DNA from: Campanula takesimana
Lineage: Eukaryota; Streptophyta; Magnoliopsida; Asterales; Campanulaceae
DNA: 64,000 bases
Assembly: GCA_026119855.1 (NCBI GenBank)
Contig: JAOWBW010000482.1
Span: forward strand, 868,001-932,000
Direction of reading: 5' to 3'
The notes below the pieces were generated by a model, which did no database searches, was not told the DNA's origin, and saw only the letters and a list, made by a program, of their open reading frames with translations. A program made the translations under genes and the position numbers. Position 1 is the first letter of the stretch. Every line of letters begins with the position of its first letter. Positions 46,109 through 56,307 of the stretch are shown piece by piece.

Positions 46109-46487
46109 GAGCTCATGGGAGCTTGTCTCGATAAGGACCGAGTTGTTGAGTTGGGGCTCATGGGAGCTTGTCTCGATATGGACCGAGTTGCCGACTTGGA
46201 GCTCATGGGAGCTTGTCTCGATATGGACCGAGTTGCCGACTTGGAGCTCATGGGAGCTTGTCTCGATATGGACCGAGTTGCCGACTTGGAGCTCATGGGA
46301 GCTTGTCTCGATATGGACCGAGTTGCCGACTTGGAGCTCATGGGAGTTTGTCTCGATATGGACCGAGTGGCTGACTTGGAGCTCATGGGAGCTTTTCTCG
46401 ATATGGACCGAGTTGCCGACTTGGAGCTCATGGGAGCTTGTCTCGATATAGACCGAGTTGCCGACTTGGAGCTCATGGGAGCTTATA
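46109..46487 (-). repeat. 45-bp minisatellite, about 9 copies, in the TatN 3' region
   Basis: The unit reads GAGCTCATGGGAGCTTGTCT plus CGATATGGACCGAGTTGCCGACTTG on plus. Copies start every 45 bases from 46109 to 46469 with few changes. As 45 is divisible by three and the unit lacks stops in several frames, long frames appear on both strands; the largest (minus, 46774-45920) is 15-residue repeats such as SSHELQVGNSVHIET. I regard those frames as by-products of the repeat, not as proven genes. Confidence 0.88.
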
Positions 46488-46935
46488 TTGTTGACTTTGT
46501 GGGGTGTGGGCACGGTTGACCACTTTCTGGTGGGGATGAAGTGCCTTGAGTAGCAGATGCTGTTGACATCATGGTGGTACCTGTTATGTGTGTGCTTGAC
46601 AGGTATATGTGTTCTTGCAAGAAGATGCATGAAGTGTGCAATGAAGAGAGAGAAATTGTGCTCGTGGTGTGATGGGATTTTGGAACACCCTTGCAATGAG
46701 AGAGAAGTAAGAATGTAGAGAGTGATCTTGTGTGCGGTGTGATTTTGAGGAAAGCATTGGATGTATTCATACATTCACTTACCATTGCCGCTTGAGTGGA
46801 GATGGATTTCTGATGTCCGCGGAGGATGCTTTGATGGAGAATGTCCATTCTTTGGATGTTTATGAGAGAACGCTCTTGATGATGGGTTGGCGAGATGGTA
46901 CTCTGGATGATGGGTTGGTCGTGCCAAAAGGCTGC

Positions 46936-46970
46936 CTACGTATCCCTTTAAGAGAATCAGACCAGCGTAG
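46936..46970 (-). other. Tat 3' stem-loop, degenerate copy in TatN
   Basis: CTACG (46936-46940) and CGTAG (46966-46970) keep the outer stem; minus-strand sequence reads GAACTACGCTGGTCTGA and ACGTAGGCAGCC. The inner stem is weak. Confidence 0.5.
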
Positions 46971-49540
46971 TTCAAGGATGATGGAGAACTCTGGGGAAGA
47001 AGCTATGGAGCAAAGCACATATTTTTGCACATGGAAGGAGAAAAGGAATTTTTTTTTTTTTTTTTTTTTTTTGTTTAGTCCGTGGGTGAACCATTTTAAC
47101 CATTGTGTGTTTGTGAAGCCAACCCAAGATCAAGTCATGTTCAGTCGAAGTCCTGATTGCCTCGCTTGAATTCTGTTGTCGCCGGTGTGCCCAACGAAGA
47201 TTGATGTCTAGCCCCAAGAGATTTGTCGGTTATGGGGCTTAAAAAGGCTTTTGATGCCGAGATACCAAAGGGTTGCTGATTGTGAAGTCCCTAGAACGCC
47301 TTTGATACCAAACTTTGAGTGGCTTGCATAGCCCCAAGATAAATCAGTTCTTGGCCCATTCGAGTAAATCGCCCTTTGTTGTTGGCGTGAGCAATCCCCA
47401 AGAGAAGATTATGGATGCCAAGCTTCGAGAAATTGCTAAGCCCCAAATGTCATGGACTTTTTGTTTGTGAGCTTCAAGACGGTGGAATGTAAAGCCCCAA
47501 ATTATCTTGTGATTGGCTCGGCATTGAGAGCGGATGTACCGTCGGGTAGAATTATTGATAGAGATCCCCTTCTTGCTCTTACTGGGGAGATGAATGGCCT
47601 CATTATGGTTGATACCCAAATGGCGGAGGGCTTATGTCAAAGGATGTAGTAATGTTTTGCGGTGCCGTCGAGGTCGCGGAGGATAAGGTCATGGTGTGAT
47701 AAAGTCCCAAATGAGTATGCTTGCTTGACTCTTCTTGAGTTGAACTAATGACGGATCTTCGGATGCAACTAGTGCTGTGGCCCAACTTTATCTGAGCTGC
47801 ACTTTGTGCTTTTGATCTTGGAGAAGGGGGTGCTGAATTGCAGAAACATTGGGATTGGCCGTGGCATTTCCCGCTATAACCCTGTTTTGAATAGAGTTTA
47901 GCATATTGAATCTTTTTCCTTTTCTCTAAGACTTTATTCATGATCTCGTTGAAAGTTCTAACAAAAATCATTAACTTGATTCATAACATCGGAGTCTTCA
48001 TTTAAAACCAAGAGGCCTTTGACTTGAAGTGTTGAGAGACCTTTGAAGCTTGATCTCTTTCATGGAGCCATAAGACTACTCCACATTGCATTGCTTGAGC
48101 ATTGTTGTCCCCAAAAGACTGTCGGTTGCGAAGCCCCAATATTGCCCTTTGCTTAAATTATTGTAATGCCGTAGCCCAAAAGATTGTAGATTGCGAAGCC
48201 CGTTGAGACCTTCGGTGCCGAATTGGGGAAGCTTCCAATGTTGCACATGACTTGGCTGGGGATACTGCTGGGGAGTTAATTGCTCTTTGCCGAGGGAGCC
48301 TTTAAGACTTGACCGTAGCCCCTAGAGTGCCATCATTGATTGCGAGAAAGGTCCATCCTTGATTGGGGGAACGAGCACGGGCACACGTGACAGGAGGGCT
48401 TTTTGACATCCTTTTTGAGAGACTTTGAGGATAGTCTCACACATCTTTCTTGAGCATAGCCCCTAGGGCGTATTGATTGCCAAATGAAGCAAAAGAATCC
48501 CTTGTTCTTGAGTCACATAGCCCCTAGGGCGTCACCATTTGTTGAGCAAAGTAAGAGTGACTCGTCCTCGTGTGAGGGAATAAACATGAGAGGATATGGC
48601 AAGAGCTACTCCATTTCTCGGGAGCCTTTCGGCGTACTTTAGAAGCACATACTTGAAGAAGCCTTGAAAACTGAGACACATGTTGTTGCTATTTGTTGCC
48701 CAAGCCAATTGACTAGCTAGGGATTATTTGTGCAACCTCATGCCCTTTTATGATGGGCTCGTTCTCGGATGGGTCTTGACTACCACGGGCCTTCTTTTCA
48801 TGAACCCAAAAATGCACACTGCTGGAGAATGATGCCAATAACCCAAAACAACCTTCGATGGTGCTATATCTTGTCGAGCCTTTTGCAATCCCAAAGTTGA
48901 CTCGGTGGGGAATTGACTTGCTGAGGAGATTCCATGTAGAACTTGTCTTCTTTAGAGGCCGGGGATCTCCATTTCTCTTTCCCTTCTCTCTCTCACTCTC
49001 TCATTTTTTTTTATGACGCACCCTGTTTTTTGCCTAGACCGCCCTTTCGGGTTTTCAATCTAGCGGGCATCTCTTTTGCGTCTTCATCATTTTTTATTTT
49101 TTTTGACTTAATTGATGAGGAAGTGTGCATTGACTCTAGCTGAGGAGATAAGACATGTGATTTTGCGGTGGAGACCTCTTGTCACTAAAGGTGAGTGACA
49201 TTGACTTGACTAGGGAAGTGTCCCTAGTATTGACATGTCTTTTTTATTGAATTGAATGACTCGCGAAGGCAAGTAAGTCATTAAGAGAGAAGAGAAGGAA
49301 AGCCCCAATTTGATTGCAAGAAATTGGGAGTATGCAGAAAGAATAGAAGTCCCTAGACTCGACAAGGAACGCGAAATGATTCCAAATCTAAGAAAGTTGT
49401 TCAATCTTTTTGGTGATTAATTCATTGGCAAATGAATCGTACAAAGATGTCTTGACAAGTTCGAGATGAAGGCCAATCACCATAACGCGCTAGGGCTAAA
49501 CATATTTTCTTTCTTGCATGAGACCGGACCCGCAGGTTGC

Positions 49541-49577
49541 CTACGTTCCTCCAGTGTAGAGGCTCAGGTCACCGTAG
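49541..49577 (-). other. Tat 3' stem-loop, well-kept copy in TatN
   Basis: Outer stem CTACG (49541-49545)/CGTAG (49573-49577), inner stem CCTC (49548-49551)/GAGG (49559-49562). On the minus strand it matches the Tat-A copy at 21091-21150 (GAACTACGG, GACCTGAGCCTCT, GGAACGTAGGCAACCT) apart from the inner loop. Confidence 0.6.
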
Positions 49578-49731
49578 TTCTTGTTGATCCTCCATTCTTC
49601 GTGATGGAATTGTTGCTTCGTCGTTTCGTCCTTTGTTGGTGGATGATGATGTTGATCTTCTTTGATGGAGGGGGATTTTTTTTTGTGCTCTAACTTTTTC
49701 CTAGGTTGATTTGATGGTTTCAACCTAGCGA

Positions 49732-49764
<33 letters not shown>

Positions 49765-50065
49765 TCCCCCTTTGAAAACTTTGCTTGACTTATTCATGAT
49801 TGTTGCTCCACCTTGTTTGTCTTGGCTTCGTCGTTGATGTTGGCGTCGATGTTTAGCCCCTAGGCGTTCAAGTGATGGCCTTGTTCTAAAACTTGTTTAG
49901 ACATTTTTTCATCATTTTGCCAAGAATTAATTGAACAACTTGGAAGAGTGTATGAGGACAAGAACGACTTTTATTTAATGATTGACTCAAAATTTATCAT
50001 TGGACGAGAGAAAACATTAATGCACACATTAGAGGACTTTTGACTCTTTTTTTTTTATCCTATTT

Positions 50066-51067
50066 CTAGGTAGAGAAAGAGAAACGGAGATTGTTGTCGT
50101 CATCCCCCATGTCGTTGTAGTCCTCATTGTCATTGTAGTCTTCCATGTCACTACATTCTTCCATGTAATTGCTTGGGAACCCTTTGTCGTTGAAGCTTGT
50201 GTCATAGGAGGACTCGGCCACTTCTCGGAGCAAATTGTCAATTCTAACCCCCGCATCATACATGCTTGAAAAATCGGAGTGAAAAGCCCCACTAAGATGA
50301 GTGCGGTAGTCCATTTTCAAACACTTCAAGAAGATGTCCATTTGTTCCTTCTTGGAAGGCCTATCAACCATCTCGGCTAGCTTGTCATTCCAACGGCGAT
50401 AGAAGTCCCCAAATGATTCATTACCTATTTGCATGGTGCTCTCCAATTCCTTCTTGGTGGGGCGGAATATGGAGTTGCCTTGATATTGTGACTTGAAGGC
50501 AAGCATAGCGACATCCCAATTGAGGCGGGTGGAAAATGGAAGACCCATATACCAATCTTTTGCGACCCCCTCGAGAGTAAGCGGGAAGCATTGCGCCATT
50601 ATTTGAGGAGACACTTTCTTCGGCAGCATGGCCCAAATGTAGGAGTCGACATGAGCGTCGGGGCAAGAGGTGCCTTTGAACTTGCCAATATCGGGCATCT
50701 TGAACTTTTCGGCAAGAGCCTCCATTGTGTTCATGAGGAGAGAAGCTCGATGAAGATCGGTGCATGGGCCCTTGTGCAAATTTAGCCCACTAAGCCTTTG
50801 GTCAATGTAGGACATGAGAGTGTTGACCAAACCGGTATCAATGCTTTGGACCTTTCTTTCACTCGTGAGCCCTTTCAATTGGTTCTTGAGTTGAGCAACT
50901 TCTTTCTTGTGGACCGTTTTCACATGCTCGTAACGAGCTCGCCATAGATCATCCTTGCGGCGGACATTCTCGGCTAGTGTATCAACTTGCTCTTTCAATG
51001 TTTCCGCCATGCGGAATAACCCTTCGTTGGACACGGGAATGCCGTTGTCGTTGCCATTTGAAGCCAT
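50066..51067 (-). CDS. TatN Gag
   Basis: An open frame of 333 codons from the ATG at 51067 (MASNGNDNGIPVSNEG). The frame upstream of that ATG begins only with GTG. It has an N-terminal coiled coil (TLKEQVDTLAENVRRKDDLW), then the retrotransposon Gag core: MPDIGKFKGTSCPDAHVDSY, FPLTLEGVAKDWYMGL, WDVAMLAFKSQYQ, ESFGDFYRRWNDKLAEMVDR. The C-terminus is acidic. No zinc knuckle is seen. This is the element's only recognisable protein and would build capsids that must borrow Pol from another Tat element. Confidence 0.88.
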   Translation of the reverse strand: MASNGNDNGIPVSNEGLFRMAETLKEQVDTLAENVRRKDDLWRARYEHVKTVHKKEVAQLKNQLKGLTSERKVQSIDTGLVNTLMSYIDQRLSGLNLHKGPCTDLHRASLLMNTMEALAEKFKMPDIGKFKGTSCPDAHVDSYIWAMLPKKVSPQIMAQCFPLTLEGVAKDWYMGLPFSTRLNWDVAMLAFKSQYQGNSIFRPTKKELESTMQIGNESFGDFYRRWNDKLAEMVDRPSKKEQMDIFLKCLKMDYRTHLSGAFHSDFSSMYDAGVRIDNLLREVAESSYDTSFNDKGFPSNYMEECSDMEDYNDNEDYNDMGDDDNNLRFSFST

Positions 51068-52274
51068 TGGACCTATGGAGAGAACACGGTTGATCTTAGG
51101 ATGGCCCCACAAACACCTTTTGAGTAAAGTAACTTCACCCACAACAAAGGAAAAAGACTCAACCACATAAAGAAAAAGACTATTTTTTTTTTATTTACAA
51201 AGTCGGAAGGACGGAGTCCTTTTTGGGGTTTCTAGAAAAATAGTGGAATCGTCACACTAGTATATAGACCTTCTCGCGGTCCCATATACTCATCGGATTC
51301 CACCACGTTTGTGATACCTACATGTGACAGGATTAAACTAAATTAATGTAGTAAAGCATACATGCGGGGACGGATTTTTATTTTCGTCCAAAATAACCAC
51401 TTTTGGGGACGGATTTTTATTGCGTCCGTTTCAACAAGTTGGCATGTATGATTTGAAGACATTAGTTTAGGGAAATCTCGGTACATGAAAACCGACTAGA
51501 GTCACGGAGTGTTAGACCCTAAACTAGAATTGTGTGGTTTGTGCTCGGCTTGAATATGAGGCTTAGAGGTCACCCCCGGCATGTAGTCTTGAACTACGCC
51601 ACGGGCTGAGGTTTACCGCTTCGGAAGAGTCAAGGTCGGGTGGAGCTTGAAACTTCCTAGGACGGGCCTCGACGGGTTTGGGGTTGGACTTGTGCGACTC
51701 GGTAGTGAGCAGTTGATAAGAATATGTGTATGTAGTGTGAGGTCTAACATGTGACAAAACATTTTTTTTTTCAAAAGAAATAAATAAAAAACAAATAAGC
51801 ACATAATTACAACTTTCGAATCACCCGTGTGACCGATAAAAATAAACAGAAAGTAAAAGAAATTGTATGCAGGCCCGGTGCCCACACACTGTCATTCTGT
51901 TATGTTTCTGTGCACTGTTCTGTTCCGGGAATGCGCCCAGAAGCGCGCGCATTGGGTTGCCTATGCGGAAGGCGCGCGCGTGAGGGGAAGCAGGGCAGAG
52001 GCGCCCGCTTCTGGGTGAGAACCTGCAAATCAGTGGGTTCAAGGGATTGCCTTGACCCTTAATTAAGAAAACTTTCCCCTGCAGAATTTGTTAGCACAGA
52101 AACATGGAATTGAAGGACAAGAAAGGAGGCGGGCGATTCTGGTAATAAGGGTCGGACGCGCGCGCTTTAGGCCAAGAAGGCCAGAGGCGCGCGCTTCCTA
52201 CCCTTTTTACCAGAATGCCCAGAAAACAGAATAAAAGAACACCAAAAATGAAAACGCAAGTTTAACCCTCTATT
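51068..52274 (-). other. TatN 5' leader, non-coding
   Basis: About 1.2 kb between primer site and gag. It contains two successive GGACG...CGTCC stem-loops (51368-51389 and 51407-51427) with near-identical loops, and five GCGCGCGC/GGCGCCCGC words between about 51941 and 52195. No protein-coding frame is convincing. Confidence 0.65.
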
Positions 52275-52293
52275 GTCCCCAGCGGAGTCGCCA
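52275..52293 (-). other. TatN primer-binding site (Arg-tRNA-like)
   Basis: On the minus strand TGGCGACTCCGCTGGGGAC begins one base after the LTR end. This type of site is complementary to a tRNA ending in GAGTCGCCA and I associate it with the tRNA-Arg use of Ogre/Tat elements; the tRNA identity is from memory. Confidence 0.7.
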
Positions 52294-52294
52294 C

Positions 52295-53441
52295 TGTAGA
52301 TACCCCCGGGGAACCACGGCTTGGCTAGAGCGGTGAATTATCCTAGGATGTCGAACTTGTTTTAGATTGTTTAGAGTCGCCACCTATGTTTTTAAAGGAA
52401 CATAAGAAAAACCTAAAAATAGCCTAATTTATGTACAAAACCAGAGATTCGGGAGAGAAGGGTTCGGGGGTTAGGTGACGGAGTGGGAAGTACTTAAACA
52501 CCCACTCCGCCCCGCTTACGCGGGTCTTGCTACTATTGGTGTTCTAATATTTACATGTCCTTCAATTAATTAAATAGAAATGTGCTAACAATCGTGATGA
52601 GAAGAAAAGGGGAAATAAAGGGGAAATAAAATAGAATTGTTTTATTTATTTAATGATAAAGGTTACATGTAACAAGTAATGTTAAAGAATTACATTAAGA
52701 GATTAAGATAAATTAACATGGTGAATTAAAGTTAAGATTAAAATGTAGGGAGATAACCTTAACTAACTTCAATATGTGAAGTAGTCATGTTGGTCATGTC
52801 CCATTAATGGGGATTGCATACATCAAGAAGAAGAAAACAAAGGAAGAAAATGGAGTTGTACCTTGAGAAAGAGGACTCGGAACCTTGACTTGAAAGTGTT
52901 GTTGTTGTAATGAAATTGTTATAGAACAATTTGTGTAGAGTTTTGTTACTAAGAACTCTTGTTGGGAGAATTTGTGTATAATGTAGTTGGTGAATCAAGG
53001 TTGGAGTCCAAAAAGAAGTCCAAAAAGAGGTCGAGAAGAGATCCCCTCCAATGATGGATTGGAGGGGTTTTTATAATTGAAAGGGGATGTTTTTGGTGCC
53101 AATTCGCGGTCACAAAGAAATATTACCCGGGTGAAATCCATGCAAAATAAGCAAGAGAGGGATTCTTGGGAGAAAATCTGTAACTGACGCCCCAGAGGCG
53201 CGCGCTTCCGGATGTACCATCGGAAGGCGCGCGCTTCTGGCCTCAAAAGGCGGAGGCGCGCGGCTTTGAAAAGGCAATTTTGACAGAATGGACTAGAAAG
53301 TTAATTCTGTTATGCAGTTCAGTCCAAAACTAACGGAATCAGTTAGGAACTTAACAGAAGTAACAGAAATTAACAAAAACAAGTTAAATAAAAATACTAT
53401 GTATGCAATCGGGGTGAGAGGTCCAATGCGGGGTGTCTACA
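52295..53441 (-). repeat. TatN 5' LTR
   Basis: Same length as the 3' LTR. TATA box at 53068-53075 (minus) and GC-rich words at 53194-53263 in the same relative places. Confidence 0.93.
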
Positions 53442-53446
53442 GTTGG

Positions 53447-54028
53447 GATGAGGTCGGTGAAGCGAAAATCGTGGGTATTGATTTGCTTCAGGATTCGGTT
53501 GAGAAAGTTAGAGTTATCCGGGATCGATTGAGAACAGCCCAGAGTCGACATAAGAGCTATGCAGACAACCGAAGGCGAGATCTTAGTTTTCAGACCGGTG
53601 ATTTTGTGTTCTTGAAAGTATCTCCGAAGGTGGGTATTCGAAGGTTTGGGAAGAAAGGTAAATTAGCTCCGAGGTTTGTAGGTCCGTTTGAGATTTTGGG
53701 AAAGGTTGGGCTTCTAGCGTATCGACTTGCGTTACCGCCATCTTTGGACCGGTTGCACAACGTGTTCCACGTTTCTATGCTTCGGAAGTATGTTCATGAA
53801 CCATCTCACGTATTACCGAGGGTACCGGAGGATATAGAGCCCGATATGACCTACGAGGAACGACCGGTTCGGATTTTAGATGCCAAAGTCCAAGAATTGA
53901 GAAACAAAAGCATTGCGTTGGTTCGAGTTCTTTGGAGGAATCACAATGTTGAGGAATCGACGTGGGAGCTCCGAGATGAGATCGAGAGGAAATATCCGTG
54001 GCTTTTTAATTCGGGTAAGTCTCGTTAA
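53447..54028 (+). CDS. Chromovirus integrase C-terminus and chromodomain
   Basis: Continues the integrase frame after TatN: DEVGEAKIVGIDLLQDSVEK, YADNRRRDLSFQTGDFVFLK, FGKKGKLAPRFVGPFEIL (GPF module), LDRLHNVFHVSMLRKYV, then a chromodomain-like end (RILDAKVQELRNKSIALVRV, LWRNHNVEESTWELRDEI, ERKYPWLF). Such chromodomains steer integration to marked chromatin. The frame upstream of 53447 is TatN LTR and not part of the gene. Confidence 0.92.
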   Translation, partial: DEVGEAKIVGIDLLQDSVEKVRVIRDRLRTAQSRHKSYADNRRRDLSFQTGDFVFLKVSPKVGIRRFGKKGKLAPRFVGPFEILGKVGLLAYRLALPPSLDRLHNVFHVSMLRKYVHEPSHVLPRVPEDIEPDMTYEERPVRILDAKVQELRNKSIALVRVLWRNHNVEESTWELRDEIERKYPWLFNSGKSR

Positions 54029-54049
54029 AATTCGGGTCGAATTTTCTTT

Positions 54050-54062
54050 AAGGGGGAGTGAA
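54050..54062 (+). other. Chromovirus polypurine tract
   Basis: AAGGGGGAGTGAA lies directly before the 3' LTR at 54063, the expected primer for plus-strand DNA synthesis. Confidence 0.88.
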
Positions 54063-56214
54063 TGTCACGACCCGAAAACTAGGCTCTATTTTATTAGTAA
54101 TAATTGATTATTATTTATTAAATAATTATGTGTGCATTTTATGTGTTATAATAATTCATGCCTAGCATTTTATTTGTGTTAATTGGGTAGAAGGGTGATA
54201 GGGGTTTAATTGTGCTAGCTTAGTGAGGAGGGGGCCTAGGTGTAAGTTTTCAAATTATTTTTAACTACTCCCTCCCTACTCCCCTCTCCTCCCTCACCTC
54301 CCTCACTCCTCCCTCACTTCTCACCTCTCTCTCCCAGCACACACTCTTTCTCTCTCTCTCTCCATTGGTTAAGTTTTTATCTCTATCTTCTCTCTTCATT
54401 TTCATCCTCTTCCTCTCATTATCTCTCATTTCTCGTAACTTGAATCTTGTTTAGATCGTCGTTAGGATCGTAGAGGGCTAAAAATATTAGAAATCCATCA
54501 ACTTTGAGAAATCCGGGTAAGTTTACTTTCCCCCATTTTTATGCTTGAAATGTTCATCAATGGTTGTATGATGTTATTGTGGTTGTCTATTGCAATCTTG
54601 GATGAGTTTTGAATTTATTTCTATTTGTTTGATAATTTTGGTAATTGTTGAATGTTGGGTTAAATCTTGCTTTGGGGTTGTCAAATGTTGATGTGTAAGT
54701 CCCCTCCCAGTTCATTTGGGTAGTGTTAGTTTTGAGTTTGGACTTAAAATGGTGAAGTTGAGTTTGGGTTTGATTTTGGTTGGAAAAAATGGATGAAGCC
54801 AGATTTTTGGCAGGAATTTGCCTTTCCGGGCAAGGAGGCGCGCGCACCCTCCCATAGGAGGCGCGCGCACCCTTAGGCCCTTCTTGAAACAAGACCTTCT
54901 GTTAGATGGAAGCGCGCGCACCCTCCCATAGGAGGCGCGCGCACCCTCTCCTCCTCCAAACTGGATTTTCCTTCGGATCAAGGAGGCGCGCGCACCCTCC
55001 CATAGGAGGCGCGCGCACCCTCTCCCCTGGTGTGAAATTTATTTCCCTTTTTGTCCAATCTTTCGAGAGCCATATCTCCCTCACCCGGACTCCATTTTAG
55101 GTGCATAAATTATCGTTTTAAAGCTCTCCTTGAGGTCTTCGAGATGAGTGAGTAGTTTTGGTTGTGTCTTGAGTGAACTGGTTCCTTTGTGAATGTATGT
55201 GATTTGGGATTTGATTAAATTATTATTTGGAAATATGAAGCACTTTTATGATGCGCGTTTATTCAATTCATTTTTTTGGTGATTAATTGGAATGATTCCC
55301 TACTTTGGAATCAATGGTTGTTTATCGTGCTAGTATTTTATTACTTAGCCTTTACTTGAAAGTCCAGCTGGTATTTGTGTGTGTTTCGGGCGATGCGAAA
55401 TATTATGATGGCACAAGCCAAGTCCATTATAATGTTGACCATTGTTTTGCCCAATTATTACCCTCCTCCAGATTGGCCTTGGATGTGAGATGAGCTAGCT
55501 CCTTTGTGAGCATTCTAGATGTTTGGTTCGGGGTATGACTTTGTGTCATATTCCCTTGCTATTTGGTTATTGGTTCCGGTACCGGGGATTTCTCTTCAGC
55601 TTTCATGCTATTATGAAGATGATGATTTGTTGATTATTGAAGCTGCGCAGCGACCTTTATTTGGTTTATCAGTTTGTGAAAACCTTGGCTATATCTTTTG
55701 TTATGTGTTTATTTCCGCTGCTATATGGTATATGATAATTGCTATGTGTTATGTGATTTATTATTGATTATTGCATCATAGCATGTCATGTAGTTGCATT
55801 AGTAACTTATTGAGATTTATCTCACTCCCTTTTCCTTTGTCTTTGTTTTTCCTTAACCCCCCCCCCCCCAGGTGGAAAGGATTAGACTCGCTGATCACGA
55901 GACAGGACGTCGCGAGGGTTGAGCTTTTGGGGCAAGTGTGTATTGGTGGGTTTACATTATATAAATGTGTAACTCTTTTGGGGATAGTTGTACCACACTT
56001 TGACGTCACTAAGATTTGTATATTTTATTATTTTGTAGTGTGAGCTTATGGGTCTTACACTAGTTCATTGTCATTGTTAAATTGTTTTCCCAAAACTTTG
56101 TGTTATCCTCTTTTGGTATAAAAGGAAAATTTTTATCTCCATTATTTTAGAGTTTATTGTTTAAGCCGACGTCCAGCTCGCGATCTCGGGCCCGCGGGGT
56201 TCGGGGTCGCGACA
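54063..56214 (+). repeat. 3' LTR of the chromovirus, 2152 bp
   Basis: Same ends as the 5' LTR. It holds six GGAGGCGCGCGCACCCT-type units (54835-55020) where the 5' LTR has four, which explains most of the 52-base length difference; a longer C-run near 55857 adds more. Confidence 0.92.
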
Positions 56215-56257
56215 AACAAAGTGGGAGATATGAGTATGGGACTCATAAGTCAGTTAC

Positions 56258-56307
56258 CTTGGGTCCATAGCCTCGACCCCAACCTCGGCTTCTTCACCCA
56301 TGGGCAT
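56258..56307 (-). pseudogene. PMD gene exon 1, separated from exon 2 by the chromovirus
   Basis: The minus-strand ATG at 56307 opens MPMGEEAEVGVEAMDP, ending at a donor AAG|GTAACTG. With the acceptor TTTTTAGAG|G at 24199/24198 the phase is right and gives RWNRLTEIRGGAQ. Without the chromovirus the intron would be about 320 nt. A chromovirus-like LTR begins at 56338, so the original promoter is lost or displaced. Confidence 0.6.

Larger units (their letters stand above)
46500..50065 (-). other. TatN long non-coding 3' region
   Basis: No pol domain is present on either strand. It holds two conserved hairpins (46936-46970 and 49541-49577), T-runs of about 24 (47049-47072) and 27 bases (49736-49762), and a degenerate motif AGCCCC(T/A)A scattered between 47210 and 49860. 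Text near 49030-49075 and 49700-49735 resembles the CTAGGTTGAAAAC blocks after Tat-A integrase. Confidence 0.7.
44778..53441 (-). mobile_element. TatN: gag-only Tat-type LTR element (non-autonomous), 8664 bp
   Basis: LTRs are 44778-45924 and 52295-53441, both exactly 1147 bp, starting TGTAGATACC and ending GGTGTCTACA on plus. The target duplication GTTGG is at 44773-44777 and 53442-53446. On the minus strand, the order is 5' LTR, primer site, long leader, gag, about 4.1 kb of non-coding 3' sequence with a 45-bp minisatellite, 3' LTR. No protease, RT or integrase is present. By hand the LTRs differ by 8 substitutions and 2 single-base indels, so insertion was recent. Gag and the 3' hairpins link it to Tat elements. 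Confidence 0.93.
24484..56214 (+). mobile_element. Tekay/Del-type chromovirus (Ty3/gypsy) with nested insertions and an internal duplication
   Basis: LTRs at 24484-26583 and 54063-56214 both start TGTCACG and end GTCGCGACA, and the element is flanked by a perfect duplication AACAA (24479-24483 and 56215-56219). Internal order is PBS, gag, protease, RT, RNase H, integrase, chromodomain, polypurine tract. Gag, long LTRs and the chromodomain suit the Tekay (Del) clade; that clade name is inference. It inserted into the first intron of the Tat-A PMD gene. Two younger elements and a 5.6-kb duplication swell it to 31.7 kb. Confidence 0.92.

Noticed and set aside
46109..46487. CRISPR-like array
   Set aside because: Units are directly adjacent without unique spacers, and the context is a plant retrotransposon. 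It is a minisatellite.
45920..46774. Long minus-strand frame of 15-residue repeats as a structural protein gene
   Set aside because: The repeat period of 45 bases keeps several frames open on both strands, and the frame runs into the LTR edge. No other evidence for a gene.
53312..53446. N-terminal extension of the chromodomain frame
   Set aside because: This part is TatN LTR sequence that happens to be open; true coding resumes after the target duplication.
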